Assembly (NCBI GenBank): GCA_025351035.1
Contig: JANXWT010000216.1
Location: forward strand, 1-7,041
DNA: 7,041 bases
Reading direction: 5' to 3'
Origin: Opitutia bacterium
GTDB taxonomy: Bacteria > Verrucomicrobiota > Verrucomicrobiia > Opitutales > Opitutaceae
This document shows, one piece after another, positions 1-6,167 of the stretch (position 1 is its first letter; the number at the start of each line of letters is the position of its first letter). The translations under genes were made by a program, and so were the position numbers. The notes below the pieces were generated by a model. The model saw only the letters and a list, made by a program, of their open reading frames with translations, had not been told where the DNA came from and made no database searches.

Positions 1-198
1 CTTCGCTTGGGCGGCGATGGCGTCCGCGATTGCCGCGTCGCGCACGATGCGGTCGGCTTCTTGTTTCTTTTTGACCACAACCTGCGCGGCTGCTTTGCGG
101 GCTTCGATATTGGCTTGATAGCTCTTGGTGAAATTCCAGTAGGCGCTGCCGAAGATCAGGACGCCAATCAGCGGGACGAGGATGTAGACTTTGTTCAT
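1..198 (-). CDS. Small membrane-anchored coiled-coil protein, partial (C-terminus outside window)
   Basis: I do not recognise the family. The reading frame opens with ATG at 198 and stays open for 66 codons to the window edge. The protein begins MNKVYILVPLIGVLIFGSAY, so residues about 4-23 form one hydrophobic helix, a membrane anchor or uncleaved signal anchor. After it comes a charged, alanine- and lysine-rich stretch with predicted helix/coiled-coil character (residues about 24-66, containing EARKAAAQVVVKKKQEADR). The start lies 30 bases after the stop of the TPR gene on the same strand, so it is probably the last visible gene of the Ton operon. A role in anchoring or assisting the envelope complex would fit the context but is only inference. 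No Shine-Dalgarno sequence precedes the ATG. Confidence 0.7.
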   Translation of the reverse strand, partial: MNKVYILVPLIGVLIFGSAYWNFTKSYQANIEARKAAAQVVVKKKQEADRIVRDAAIADAIAAQAK

Positions 199-228
199 GG
201 TCGAATGGTTCGGGAGGTAAGTGGTGGC

Positions 229-1569
229 TCAGGTTTTGCCGAGTTTGGCTTCGCGTTCTTTGATGGCCTCTTCGATCGCTGACTTCATCTTCTTGGCTTC
301 CTTCGCGCCTTCAGGAGTCTCCATCGCGCGAGTTGCCGCCTCCAGCGCCGTGTCGAATTTCTTCTGTTCGTAGCTGAGGTAGGCGAGAAAGAGATAGGCT
401 TGATGTGGCTTGGAGGTGCTGCCCTTGGCGATACAGGCTTGCAGGTGGACGATCGCCTCCACCGGCTTGTCGAGGGTGTAGTAGATCTGGGCAATCTGAT
501 ATTCGATTTGCCCGGACTTTGGATAGGCCTTGGCGGCGGTAGCCAGAACATCGATCGCCTTGAACTCACGATGCATCTGCTGGTAGGAATAGGAAAGGAG
601 CTCCCAGTGTTGCTGAGTGTTCTCGACATTGCCGTTGTGCAGCCCGGCGGAGAGCAGTTCGGCGGCCTTTTCATACTGGCCGATGTTGAAGTAAATGCCG
701 ATGAGATTGAAGTTTTCCTTGGGCGAATTCATCAGCCCGAACGATTGGGCGCGCTCGAAGGTAAGGATCGCGCGGGTGTCCTTGTTTTGGTTGAGGTAAA
801 TTGCCGAGAGCTGCTGCCAGTAATTTTTGCTCTCGGGCTTTTGCTTGACCAAGAGCTCAAGGACTTCGGCCGCCTCGGCATTCCGGTTTAATTGCTGCAG
901 GCACGCCAGTTTGATGAGGTAAAGATTGTCTTTCGGGTGAGCGCTCAGGTGCAGGGCCGCCTCCGTTTGGTCGAGGGCCTGAATGATCATTTTCTCGTCA
1001 ACGTGCTCCGGGTTCTGCGCCGCCCGGTTGTAGAGGAGAGACGCATAGAAGAGCAGGGCTTCGGCGGTGGGTTTCTTCGTCAGCTTTGTCCAACGGCTCA
1101 TGCTCTTCTCGGCCTTTTCGTAATACTGCGAAGCTATCGTCGTGTTTTTAGTCGCGGTGGCCTCCTGATAATACAACTGGGCGAGAATGAATAAGAGCTC
1201 CAAGGTCGTCTTTTCGTCCGCGAAAGTCGGGCTGTGCGAATCGGAGAGCTGCACATACGTCTCGATCGGGAGAATGGAGCGGGCATATTCGCCTTTTTGC
1301 AGCAGCATCTGGCCCTTGTAGTATTGGAGCATCGCCGCGTCGTAGCTGGCCGGTTCGACCTTTGCTAACTGGGCGTCGAGGATCGCGACCGCCCCATCCC
1401 AGTTTTTGGCATCGGTGATCGGCTTGAGCTTTGCGAATTCCTCGGAAGTCTTATCGGAAACCTGATACTCCCGTGGGGGCGTTTCCTGCGCCAAGCCGGT
1501 CAAGGCTAGCCCCAAGGCGACGGCCGAGGCCGTCAGACTCAGGCGAAGAATTAAGGATGGCTTAAACAT
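229..1569 (-). CDS. Exported tetratricopeptide-repeat protein of the Ton operon
   Basis: This is a 446-residue protein with a clear N-terminal signal peptide: basic start (MFKPSLILR), hydrophobic core to about residue 24, likely cleavage after GLA at residue 27. The rest is almost entirely helical TPR-like repeats. An early pair lies around residues 50-105, and a longer run from about 213 to 420 contains typical segments such as AEAAEVLELLVKQKPES, YEKAAELLSAGL and KFDTALEAATRAME. The end is a charged helix rich in Lys and Glu. TPR proteins are protein-interaction scaffolds and have no catalytic residues. The gene starts 17 bases after the tonB stop, so it is co-transcribed with the Ton genes. 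TPR proteins encoded after tonB are known in TonB2-type clusters, where they support energy transduction. A similar periplasmic role here is inferred. No Shine-Dalgarno sequence is visible. Confidence 0.88.
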   Translation of the reverse strand: MFKPSLILRLSLTASAVALGLALTGLAQETPPREYQVSDKTSEEFAKLKPITDAKNWDGAVAILDAQLAKVEPASYDAAMLQYYKGQMLLQKGEYARSILPIETYVQLSDSHSPTFADEKTTLELLFILAQLYYQEATATKNTTIASQYYEKAEKSMSRWTKLTKKPTAEALLFYASLLYNRAAQNPEHVDEKMIIQALDQTEAALHLSAHPKDNLYLIKLACLQQLNRNAEAAEVLELLVKQKPESKNYWQQLSAIYLNQNKDTRAILTFERAQSFGLMNSPKENFNLIGIYFNIGQYEKAAELLSAGLHNGNVENTQQHWELLSYSYQQMHREFKAIDVLATAAKAYPKSGQIEYQIAQIYYTLDKPVEAIVHLQACIAKGSTSKPHQAYLFLAYLSYEQKKFDTALEAATRAMETPEGAKEAKKMKSAIEEAIKEREAKLGKT

Positions 1570-1586
1570 GGTGACGCGAACGCAGT

Positions 1587-2243
1587 CTATTCGTCGTTGA
1601 GGTTAAAGGCGATGGGAATGGCCATCTTGGTGTTGACGGCACGGCCACCCTTGCGACCCGGGCGCCATTTCCATTTCAGGACTGCTTGCACGGCAGGTTG
1701 CTCGAATTCCCGCTGGGTTGACTTGATGGCGTAAGCTTCCACCACGTCACCGCTGGATCCGACGATGAAGGCGACGGTAACTTCGCCGCTGATACCGGCG
1801 CGGCGCATCTCGAAGGGATAATTCGGCGGGCCTTGAAATTTTGGCGACGGGGCCTGGTCCAGATTGGCGATGTCGAAGAGGTCTTTCATGCCCTTGCCAA
1901 GATTGGCGCCGGGTCGCGTGACTGGGATGGTAACCGCGCCCTTGGAAGGCGTGAGGCCCGGCGGCGGCGGCGGCTGGATCTGTTGGACAAAAGCATTCAC
2001 CGGGACAACCGTCGGTAAGTCGACAAGGCTCGGAGGAGCCAGCTGGTTTTCGACGACCTCGTCGTTCTGTTCTTCGGGTTTGTCTTCCTTGTCTGGCTCG
2101 ATCACCGGCATTTCCATTAGCATCTGGTCGACCTTTTCCTCGACGTGTTTCTTGACCTCTTCCTTGGGCTTGGGCAAACCGAAGATGAAGCCGGCGTGGA
2201 GCAGGGCGGAAACTATGATGCCGATGATGAGGTCTCTGCGCAT
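1587..2243 (-). CDS. tonB: TonB family energy transducer
   Basis: This 218-residue protein has the full TonB layout. Residues about 5-22 form a single N-terminal inner-membrane helix. Within it Ser12 and His16 (VSALLHAG) show the S-x3-H spacing that in E. coli TonB (Ser16, His20) is needed for coupling to ExbB/ExbD. Residues about 24-130 are a periplasmic spacer, first acidic and lysine-rich and then proline-rich (IQPPPPPGLTP). Residues about 131-215 are the C-terminal TonB domain, with NYPFEMRRAGISGEVTVAF, the GDV turn and the WKWRPGRKGGRAV segment that binds TonB boxes of outer-membrane transporters. It lies 15 bases after exbD copy B and 17 bases before the TPR gene. The only SD-like bases are a weak CGGA upstream. 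The spacer is shorter than in E. coli TonB (239 residues in total). No TonB-dependent receptor is in the window, so the substrate is unknown. Confidence 0.93.
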   Translation of the reverse strand: MRRDLIIGIIVSALLHAGFIFGLPKPKEEVKKHVEEKVDQMLMEMPVIEPDKEDKPEEQNDEVVENQLAPPSLVDLPTVVPVNAFVQQIQPPPPPGLTPSKGAVTIPVTRPGANLGKGMKDLFDIANLDQAPSPKFQGPPNYPFEMRRAGISGEVTVAFIVGSSGDVVEAYAIKSTQREFEQPAVQAVLKWKWRPGRKGGRAVNTKMAIPIAFNLNDE

Positions 2244-2258
2244 GAGGTTAGTTCCGGG

Positions 2259-2687
2259 TCATTTACCTGTCGGGCGGGTGCGGGTTTCCACCGAGAATTT
2301 TTCTATCCCAGCTTTGCGAATTTCGTCGAGCACGACAATCATGGCGCCAAAGCGGGCTTTTTCGTCGCCGGCGATCATGATGCGGGGATCTTTCGTCTGG
2401 GTCTTGTAATAGCCGATGCGGGACGGAAGCTCGGTCATGTCGATCGCTTCGCGATTCCAAAACACCGCGCCTTCACTGGAGATCTGGATGGTGACGGTCT
2501 CGTCCTTGTCTGGTGGCTTCGGATTCGGGTTGGGCACGGGCAAGTCCACCGGCAGTGACTGGATGCGATTGAGCGACAGGGTAAACAGCACGAAGGTGGC
2601 GAGCAGAAAGAAAATGACATCAATGAGCGGGATGATCTCAATGCGCGCCTTTTTGCGAAATGGGATTTTGAGTTTGATGCCGTCCAT
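2259..2687 (-). CDS. exbD: ExbD/TolR family biopolymer transport protein, copy B
   Basis: This 142-residue protein is one of two adjacent ExbD paralogues. A short basic cytoplasmic N-terminus (MDGIKLKIPFRKKAR) leads into one membrane helix, about residues 17-39. Asp23 in IIPLIDVIFF is the conserved membrane aspartate thought to be protonated during proton flow (Asp25 in E. coli ExbD). The periplasmic domain covers about residues 45-142 and includes a proline/lysine linker (PNPNPKPPDKDE) and the family segment RIMIAGDEKARFGAMIVVLD. The frame is open upstream to an ATG at 2831. That start would add about 48 residues overlapping the end of the other exbD with no family resemblance, so I chose the ATG at 2687. 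This start gives a normal length and lies 43 bases after the upstream stop. It works with ExbB and TonB in the inner membrane. A weak GAG is the only SD-like sequence. Confidence 0.92.
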   Translation of the reverse strand: MDGIKLKIPFRKKARIEIIPLIDVIFFLLATFVLFTLSLNRIQSLPVDLPVPNPNPKPPDKDETVTIQISSEGAVFWNREAIDMTELPSRIGYYKTQTKDPRIMIAGDEKARFGAMIVVLDEIRKAGIEKFSVETRTRPTGK

Positions 2688-2730
2688 GGTGATGCTCGTT
2701 TGTCTGTTTAACGTAGCAAAAGAGTTTTTC

Positions 2731-3159
2731 TTAGTTTTGCCGCACGCGAGTCTCGATAAAGACCTTGGTGAAACCGGCCTTGCGGGCTTCATCAAACACG
2801 TAGATGACCTGCGCAAAGAAGGCCCGCTCATCGCCGTTGATCAGGATACGTCCGTCTATTGGGAAGTCCCGGTGGAATTTTACCAAGCGCTGAAGAAACT
2901 CGTCGAGAGTCACCGGGTCTTTGTTCCATGCCAGCGTGCCGTCAGAGGTGACGGAAACCGTCGCCGTGCCGGCCGGGTCCCGTGCCACGCTGGTCGCGGA
3001 GATTGGCAACTGGACGCTGACGCCATTCGACTTGTTCAGCGAAAGAGTGAACAACACAAAGGTGGCGAGCAGGAAGAAAATAACGTCAATGAGAGGGATG
3101 ATCTCAATGCGTGCCTTCTTTGCGCCACCTGGGCCTTGTCCGCCGCCACCTCCGTGCAT
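2731..3159 (-). CDS. exbD: ExbD/TolR family biopolymer transport protein, copy A
   Basis: This is also 142 residues and is the first of the two ExbD genes after exbB. The N-terminus is unusually glycine-rich (MHGGGGGQGPGG), followed by KKAR and a membrane helix about residues 19-41. Asp25 in IIPLIDVIFF is the conserved proton-coupling aspartate. The periplasmic domain contains VTVSDG-like strands and the typical RILINGDERAFFAQVIYVFD segment with a closing ETRVRQN. Residues 14-42 are identical to residues 12-40 of copy B, while the rest has diverged, so these are paralogues and not an assembly duplicate. It lies 53 bases after exbB. Two ExbD proteins in one Ton operon are known in Xanthomonas, where the second copy is needed only for some substrates. 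Whether the two copies here form mixed or separate complexes cannot be read from sequence. A weak CGGA lies about nine bases before the ATG. Confidence 0.93.
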   Translation of the reverse strand: MHGGGGGQGPGGAKKARIEIIPLIDVIFFLLATFVLFTLSLNKSNGVSVQLPISATSVARDPAGTATVSVTSDGTLAWNKDPVTLDEFLQRLVKFHRDFPIDGRILINGDERAFFAQVIYVFDEARKAGFTKVFIETRVRQN

Positions 3160-3212
3160 AGCAATTCCGGGTTAGGGGTTGGTTGTGGTTCGAAACGATC
3201 GTCGGCCGCCGC

Positions 3213-3884
3213 TTAGTGGCGGGCGAAGGGGGGGAGAGTCTCGGACTTCTTGATGAGAATAGTGAGCATATTGGCCGCATCTTCCACTTCCAGACGTGCC
3301 TCTTCGAGTCGTGCGTTAAGATAGTTGTAGGGTAGCAAGCCGCTGACCGCGACCGCGAGACCGCAGGCCGTGGCGATGAGCGCCTCGGCGACGCCACCAG
3401 TGATCGCACCGGCGGCGGCCCCAATGTCGCCCGTGCCGAGCGCGGCAAAGGTTTCCATCATGCCCGTGACTGTGCCGAGGAGACCGAGGAGCGGAGCGGC
3501 CGTGATGCAGGTATCGAGCGTCGGAATGCCCTGACTGAAGCGCTGGAGTTCCTGATTGGAGGCACGGGTGAAGGCGTTGCCAAGGGAGAATTCTTTGTGC
3601 GTGAGTGCGTAGGTGAGGATCCGGGCGACGAAGTCTTGGCTCTTCTTGCCGGCCTCGACCGCACCCTCGATGTCGCGCTTGGCCACGCACTCCATCACTT
3701 GCTCGACGACAGCGGGCTCGCGGCGGCTATTCTCGCGGACAATAAACAACAAGCGCTCCGTCACGACAGTGATGAGGAGAAAGGACACGATCAGGATCGG
3801 CCACATGATGGGGCCGCCGTGCTTAAACAACTCCATCGGAGTTTGATTCATCAAGAACGCCAAGGGCATTTGTGCAGTGATCAT
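3213..3884 (-). CDS. exbB: MotA/TolQ/ExbB family proton channel protein
   Basis: This 223-residue protein is the channel subunit of the Ton motor. Three membrane segments can be seen: about 25-47 (GGPIMWPILIVSFLLITVV), about 125-148 (TCITAAPLLGLLGTVTGMME) and about 163-187 (GGVAEALIATACGLAVAVSG). The APLLGLLGTVTGM and EALIATACGLAVA motifs are the strongly conserved helices lining the ExbB/TolQ pore. The cytoplasmic part lies between helices 1 and 2, and a tail follows helix 3 (LEEARLEVEDA). It is the first gene of the operon and is followed by both exbD genes. Internal Met codons at residues 6, 12 and 17 could also be the start. I kept the first ATG because no Shine-Dalgarno sequence decides the matter. 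The pairing with tonB makes ExbB more likely than TolQ, since no pal, tolA or tolB is seen. Confidence 0.93.
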   Translation of the reverse strand: MITAQMPLAFLMNQTPMELFKHGGPIMWPILIVSFLLITVVTERLLFIVRENSRREPAVVEQVMECVAKRDIEGAVEAGKKSQDFVARILTYALTHKEFSLGNAFTRASNQELQRFSQGIPTLDTCITAAPLLGLLGTVTGMMETFAALGTGDIGAAAGAITGGVAEALIATACGLAVAVSGLLPYNYLNARLEEARLEVEDAANMLTILIKKSETLPPFARH

Positions 3885-4150
3885 GGTGCGATAACGGGGA
3901 TCAGGAGTTTTTGGGTGAGGTTAGCTGTGGGAGAATGAGTGGATCGAAAGCCGGGAAGATCATGCGGTCACGCACTGCCTTAGGAACGCCTGTGGCCCAC
4001 GCGGACTTGGCGTTTGGCCGGTGAGAAATGGAACTGGGGTGTTCGGCTGGAGCAAGGGACAGGGCGAGAATTTCGAGGGAAGCGGATGTTGTTTGGAATC
4101 ACTTTCGCGTGTCAATGCGCTTTCTATCTTCGGGGTGAGAATTTTTTGCG
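3885..4150. other. Intergenic leader between tRNA-Gln and exbB
   Basis: This 266-base stretch holds no convincing coding region on either strand. On the minus strand it would carry the promoter and a 5' leader for the Ton operon. I see no strong hairpin with a U-tract after tRNA-Gln, so read-through from the tRNAs into exbB cannot be excluded. I looked for a Fur-box-like palindrome near the start of exbB and did not find one, so iron control is not supported by what I can see. Confidence 0.5.
4086..4115 (-). promoter_or_regulatory. Possible sigma-70-like promoter for the exbB operon
   Basis: On the minus strand a perfect -35 box TTGACA (4115-4110) is followed after 18 bases by CAACAT (4091-4086), a weak -10 box matching three of six consensus bases. 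It lies 35 bases after the end of tRNA-Gln and about 200 bases before exbB, which would leave a long leader. The hexamer is the only TTGACA in this gap. The weak -10 keeps confidence low. Confidence 0.35.
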
Positions 4151-4224
4151 TGGCTGCCCGACTAGGAGTCGAACCTAGACAAAACGAGTCAGAGTCGTTT
4201 GTGCTACCATTACACCATCAGGCA
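4151..4224 (-). tRNA. tRNA-Gln (anticodon CTG)
   Basis: The minus strand folds into a complete 74-base cloverleaf including an encoded CCA end. The acceptor stem pairs TGCCTGA with TCGGGCA (one G-T pair), with U1-A72 and discriminator G73 as usual for bacterial glutamine tRNAs. The D arm is GTGT-AATGGTA-GCAC. The anticodon arm is AACGA-CTCTGAC-TCGTT, giving anticodon CTG, which reads CAG. The T arm is CTAGG-TTCGACT-CCTAG. It is the last of three tRNA genes on this strand and lies 126 bases after tRNA-Thr. It has no intron or oddity. Confidence 0.96.
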
Positions 4225-4297
4225 GTGAACGCAAAATTTCCAAGGCGTGTGTCGCGACCGGCGGGTCGAGGCGACGCTCAGTCGGTGGTCGGGCGAT

Positions 4298-4331
4298 CCG
4301 CTTCGGTCCGCCGAAGGCGAGGGTGAAGCGG
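4298..4331 (-). repeat. Nested inverted repeat in the tRNA-Thr/tRNA-Gln spacer
   Basis: An outer 7-base perfect inverted repeat, CCGCTTC (4298-4304) with GAAGCGG (4325-4331), encloses an inner 4-base stem, CGCC (4309-4312) with GGCG (4316-4319), around a 3-base loop. No T-run follows on either strand, so it is not a standard intrinsic terminator. If the tRNAs are co-transcribed, it could be a fold that guides RNase cutting between them. That function is inference. Confidence 0.45.
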
Positions 4332-4353
4332 GGCTTTGGGTTTGGAAGAAAAC

Positions 4354-4428
4354 TGGAGCCGGCGATGGGATTCGAACCCGCAACCGCCTGTTTACAAAAC
4401 AGGTGCTCTACCATTGAGCTACGCCGGC
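4354..4428 (-). tRNA. tRNA-Thr (anticodon TGT)
   Basis: A 75-base cloverleaf with encoded CCA on the minus strand. The acceptor stem GCCGGCG/CGCCGGC is perfectly paired. The D arm is GCTC-AATGGTA-GAGC. The anticodon arm is CCTGT-TTTGTAA-ACAGG, giving anticodon TGT, which reads ACA and by wobble ACG. The T arm is GCGGG-TTCGAAT-CCCAT, whose two outer pairs are imperfect (C-A and G-T). The discriminator base is T73, whereas E. coli threonine tRNAs have A73. Eight T residues on this strand directly precede the mature 5' end. Confidence 0.95.
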
Positions 4429-4517
4429 AAAAAAAAGGCCGACACGAATTTAGGGTGATAAAGAACACCGACACCGACTTGAGACCGCCTTCAGTCAAAA
4501 CTTTAGAACGGTAAATT

Positions 4518-4592
<75 letters not shown>

Positions 4593-4615
4593 GTCAAAAA
4601 CAGGAATGGCCAACG

Positions 4616-4639
4616 TTTATATCGGCGTGGTGTTGTCAA
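4616..4639 (-). promoter_or_regulatory. Possible promoter of the tRNA-Lys/Thr/Gln cluster
   Basis: On the minus strand TATAAA (4621-4616) lies about 23 bases before the mature 5' end of tRNA-Lys, a natural place for a tRNA promoter -10 box. A perfect TTGACA (4639-4634) stands upstream, but with only 12 bases between the boxes instead of about 17. Either the -10 works with a different, poorer -35, or the TTGACA is coincidental. The TATAAA is the stronger part of the call. Confidence 0.4.
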
Positions 4640-4705
4640 CCCCTTTCCAGCAATTTCCCGAGTGTAACGGCGGCGTGCGACTTGCACGAGGCGACGCGAA
4701 TAGTT

Positions 4706-5713
4706 TCACGCCAACACTCTCACACAAGAGGGCACCGCGAGTTCCGTCAACAAGCGCAATCCTGCCGGCGCGGCCAGCAAGCGCGGCACGACGTTGATGA
4801 GCGAGGCAACGGTTGCGTCGTCGCCAGCCACGCCACCCGCAATCGTCATGTTCAGGTTTGGCCGGCCGGAGATTACGATCGTATCGTGCGGCGCCGGAGC
4901 TTCGAGATACATTTGGATTTCGAGCGAAATTTTTTCCACGCCAGCGACTGATCCCGACACCCGCTGGTGGATGCCGCAAACCTGGCCGATGGCGACGGTG
5001 AAAAATTCCGTTTGGATTTCGTGTCTGGCGACGACCGGTTCGCTCCGTTCGTCGATCGCGTCGAGTGTCCAGCCCATCGCGTGCGCCACCAATGCGAGCG
5101 ATTCGCGCAAGCCCGCGTGGCCGGCTTTTCCTGCGTGCAACTTTGTGCGAAACTCCGCGGGACTCTGCCCGCTGCCGATTTTCGCCTGCAATGGTTGGCG
5201 GCGCGTCGTGGCATCCACAATCCGCTCGACCTTGATGTGGTCCACCGACCGGCAAACACCCGTGAGGCAGATCGGCAGCAGGTCCATCACGAATCCCGGA
5301 TTGACGCCCGTCGCCACCATCCGTGCGCCCGTGTGCCGGCAAAGCGCGTGGTATTCCTCAAACAACTCCGGCACTTTCAGCTTTGGGAAAATCAATTCTT
5401 CGCACGTTGACGCCACACTGACTCCAAACTCCAGCGCCGGTCGCATTTGCTCCAGTGTTGCCCGGGCGCGTGATGTGGCGGTGTGGAGAATGACGTCGGG
5501 CTGCGTGTCTCGGAAAACTTCCTCCAGAGTTGGCGACACAGTCAACCCGTCCAGCGAACCGAGCCCGGTGAATTCCGCAAGCGAGCGCCCCGCTTTCGCC
5601 GGATCGTTGTCGATCGCGCCGACGATTTCCATCCAAGGATTGCTCGCGGCGAGCTGGAGCGAGGCCAGTCCGATGGGACCAAGACCAAATTGCGCCACTT
5701 TCACTTTCTTCAT
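4706..5713 (-). CDS. Dihydrodipicolinate reductase-like / 2,4-diaminopentanoate dehydrogenase family oxidoreductase
   Basis: This 335-residue protein starts with a Rossmann nucleotide-binding fold: KVAQFGLGPIG has GxGxxG at Gly10, Gly12 and Gly15, and the second strand ends at Asp35 (VGAIDND), which often favours NAD over NADP. The N-terminal half resembles the DapB-type NAD(P)-binding domain. A conserved-looking TGVNPGFVMDLLP segment lies at about 135-147. The C-terminal end, INVVPRLLAAPAGLRLLTEL, resembles the closing motif of 2,4-diaminopentanoate dehydrogenase, an enzyme of ornithine fermentation. At 335 residues it is clearly longer than true DapB (about 270), so lysine biosynthesis is unlikely and the substrate is unknown. 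No ornithine-degradation gene is nearby. It is a single gene, divergent from rpmI and upstream of the tRNAs on the same strand. The ATG at 5713 is chosen because the Rossmann strand begins right there. No Shine-Dalgarno sequence is visible. Confidence 0.82.
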   Translation of the reverse strand: MKKVKVAQFGLGPIGLASLQLAASNPWMEIVGAIDNDPAKAGRSLAEFTGLGSLDGLTVSPTLEEVFRDTQPDVILHTATSRARATLEQMRPALEFGVSVASTCEELIFPKLKVPELFEEYHALCRHTGARMVATGVNPGFVMDLLPICLTGVCRSVDHIKVERIVDATTRRQPLQAKIGSGQSPAEFRTKLHAGKAGHAGLRESLALVAHAMGWTLDAIDERSEPVVARHEIQTEFFTVAIGQVCGIHQRVSGSVAGVEKISLEIQMYLEAPAPHDTIVISGRPNLNMTIAGGVAGDDATVASLINVVPRLLAAPAGLRLLTELAVPSCVRVLA

Positions 5714-5892
5714 GCGAATTGATTCAGCCGTGAAGCCGCTTTGAAGTAAAGCCCGCGTGCGGCGCTTGCGGCCGCGACATGCGCTTGACCGACAGTCGCA
5801 CAGTCGAAACAGCAGGTGAACTTCCTTGCCGGGCGCGACAACTTTCCCCTTGCCAACGGCGCGGGCGTCCTCTGTTTTGCTCCGCTCTATTC
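5714..5892. other. Divergent intergenic region between the oxidoreductase gene and rpmI
   Basis: These 179 bases must hold the start signals for both the minus-strand oxidoreductase and the plus-strand rpmI-rplT genes. On the plus strand TTGACC (5785-5790) is the best -35-like hexamer, but no good -10 box follows at the usual distance. Directly after it is a short tandem repeat, ACAGTCG at 5792-5798 and 5800-5806. The last 25 bases before rpmI are pyrimidine-rich and have no Shine-Dalgarno sequence. No infC gene or fragment is seen here. Confidence 0.45.
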
Positions 5893-6090
5893 ATGCAAAA
5901 GACCAAAAAGTCCGTCGCTAAGCGCTTCAAGATATCCGGAACGGGTAAATTGATCCGCCGCACGCCTGGTTTCCGCCACTTGCTGGCCTCGAAGAGCACG
6001 AAGTCCAAACGTCGTGCCTCCCGTGACAAGCTCGTAGCCCCCGGTCACGCCGCGCCCCTCCTGCGCTGCTTGCCCACCGGCCTCCGTTAA
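5893..6090 (+). CDS. rpmI: 50S ribosomal protein L35
   Basis: A 65-residue, very basic protein with the L35 signature: MQKTKKSVAKRFKISGTGKL matches the family's N-terminal KTKKAVAKRFKVTGTGK pattern, followed by GFRHLLASKSTKSKRRASR and a LVAPGHA...LLRCLP ending. The length is the family norm of about 65. L35 is a small protein of the large ribosomal subunit. It is followed 77 bases later by rplT, the usual pairing. In most bacteria infC (IF3) is directly upstream, but here a divergent oxidoreductase gene takes that place. The start is fixed by the conserved N-terminus even though no Shine-Dalgarno sequence precedes it. Confidence 0.97.
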   Translation: MQKTKKSVAKRFKISGTGKLIRRTPGFRHLLASKSTKSKRRASRDKLVAPGHAAPLLRCLPTGLR

Positions 6091-6147
6091 CCAGCGCTCA
6101 ACCATAACTGCGCCTGGCGGGTGATTCCTAACGAGACGACCCGCCGG
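6091..6147 (+). promoter_or_regulatory. Two mutually exclusive hairpins in the rpmI-rplT gap
   Basis: Hairpin A pairs CCAG+CGC (6091-6097) with GCG+CTGG (6110-6112 and 6114-6117), with one bulged C. Hairpin B pairs CTGGCGGGT (6114-6122) with ACCCGCCGG (6139-6147), nine pairs including one G-U, around a 16-base loop. Both need CTGG at 6114-6117, so only one can form. No U-run follows B, so it is not an intrinsic terminator. B ends 20 bases before the rplT start. L20 represses its own operon by binding mRNA in E. coli and Bacillus. A similar role here is inference. Confidence 0.4.
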
Positions 6148-6167
6148 CCTCCAACCCACCACTAAAC

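Noticed and set aside
2688..2831. In-frame upstream extension of exbD copy B to an ATG at 2831
   Set aside because: The extra about 48 residues overlap the end of the other exbD, read the same DNA in another frame and show no ExbD similarity. The ATG at 2687 gives the normal family length.
7..3938. Several long open frames on the plus strand opposite the Ton operon
   Set aside because: They are antisense to well-recognised genes, have skewed composition (Gly/Arg/Val-rich) and no family features. High GC produces such frames.
4429..4440. Run of eight T (minus strand) before tRNA-Thr as a terminator of tRNA-Lys
   Set aside because: No stable stem lies directly before the run. The nearest short inverted repeat, GGTG/CACC, is too far upstream.
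4021..4514. Open frames covering the tRNA genes on both strands
   Set aside because: They run across complete tRNA cloverleaf structures and carry translated tRNA arm sequence, so they are not genes.
4674..4688. Hairpin CGTGC/GCACG just after the oxidoreductase stop, as a terminator
   Set aside because: The stem has only five pairs and no T-run follows on the minus strand, so it does not meet the form of an intrinsic terminator.
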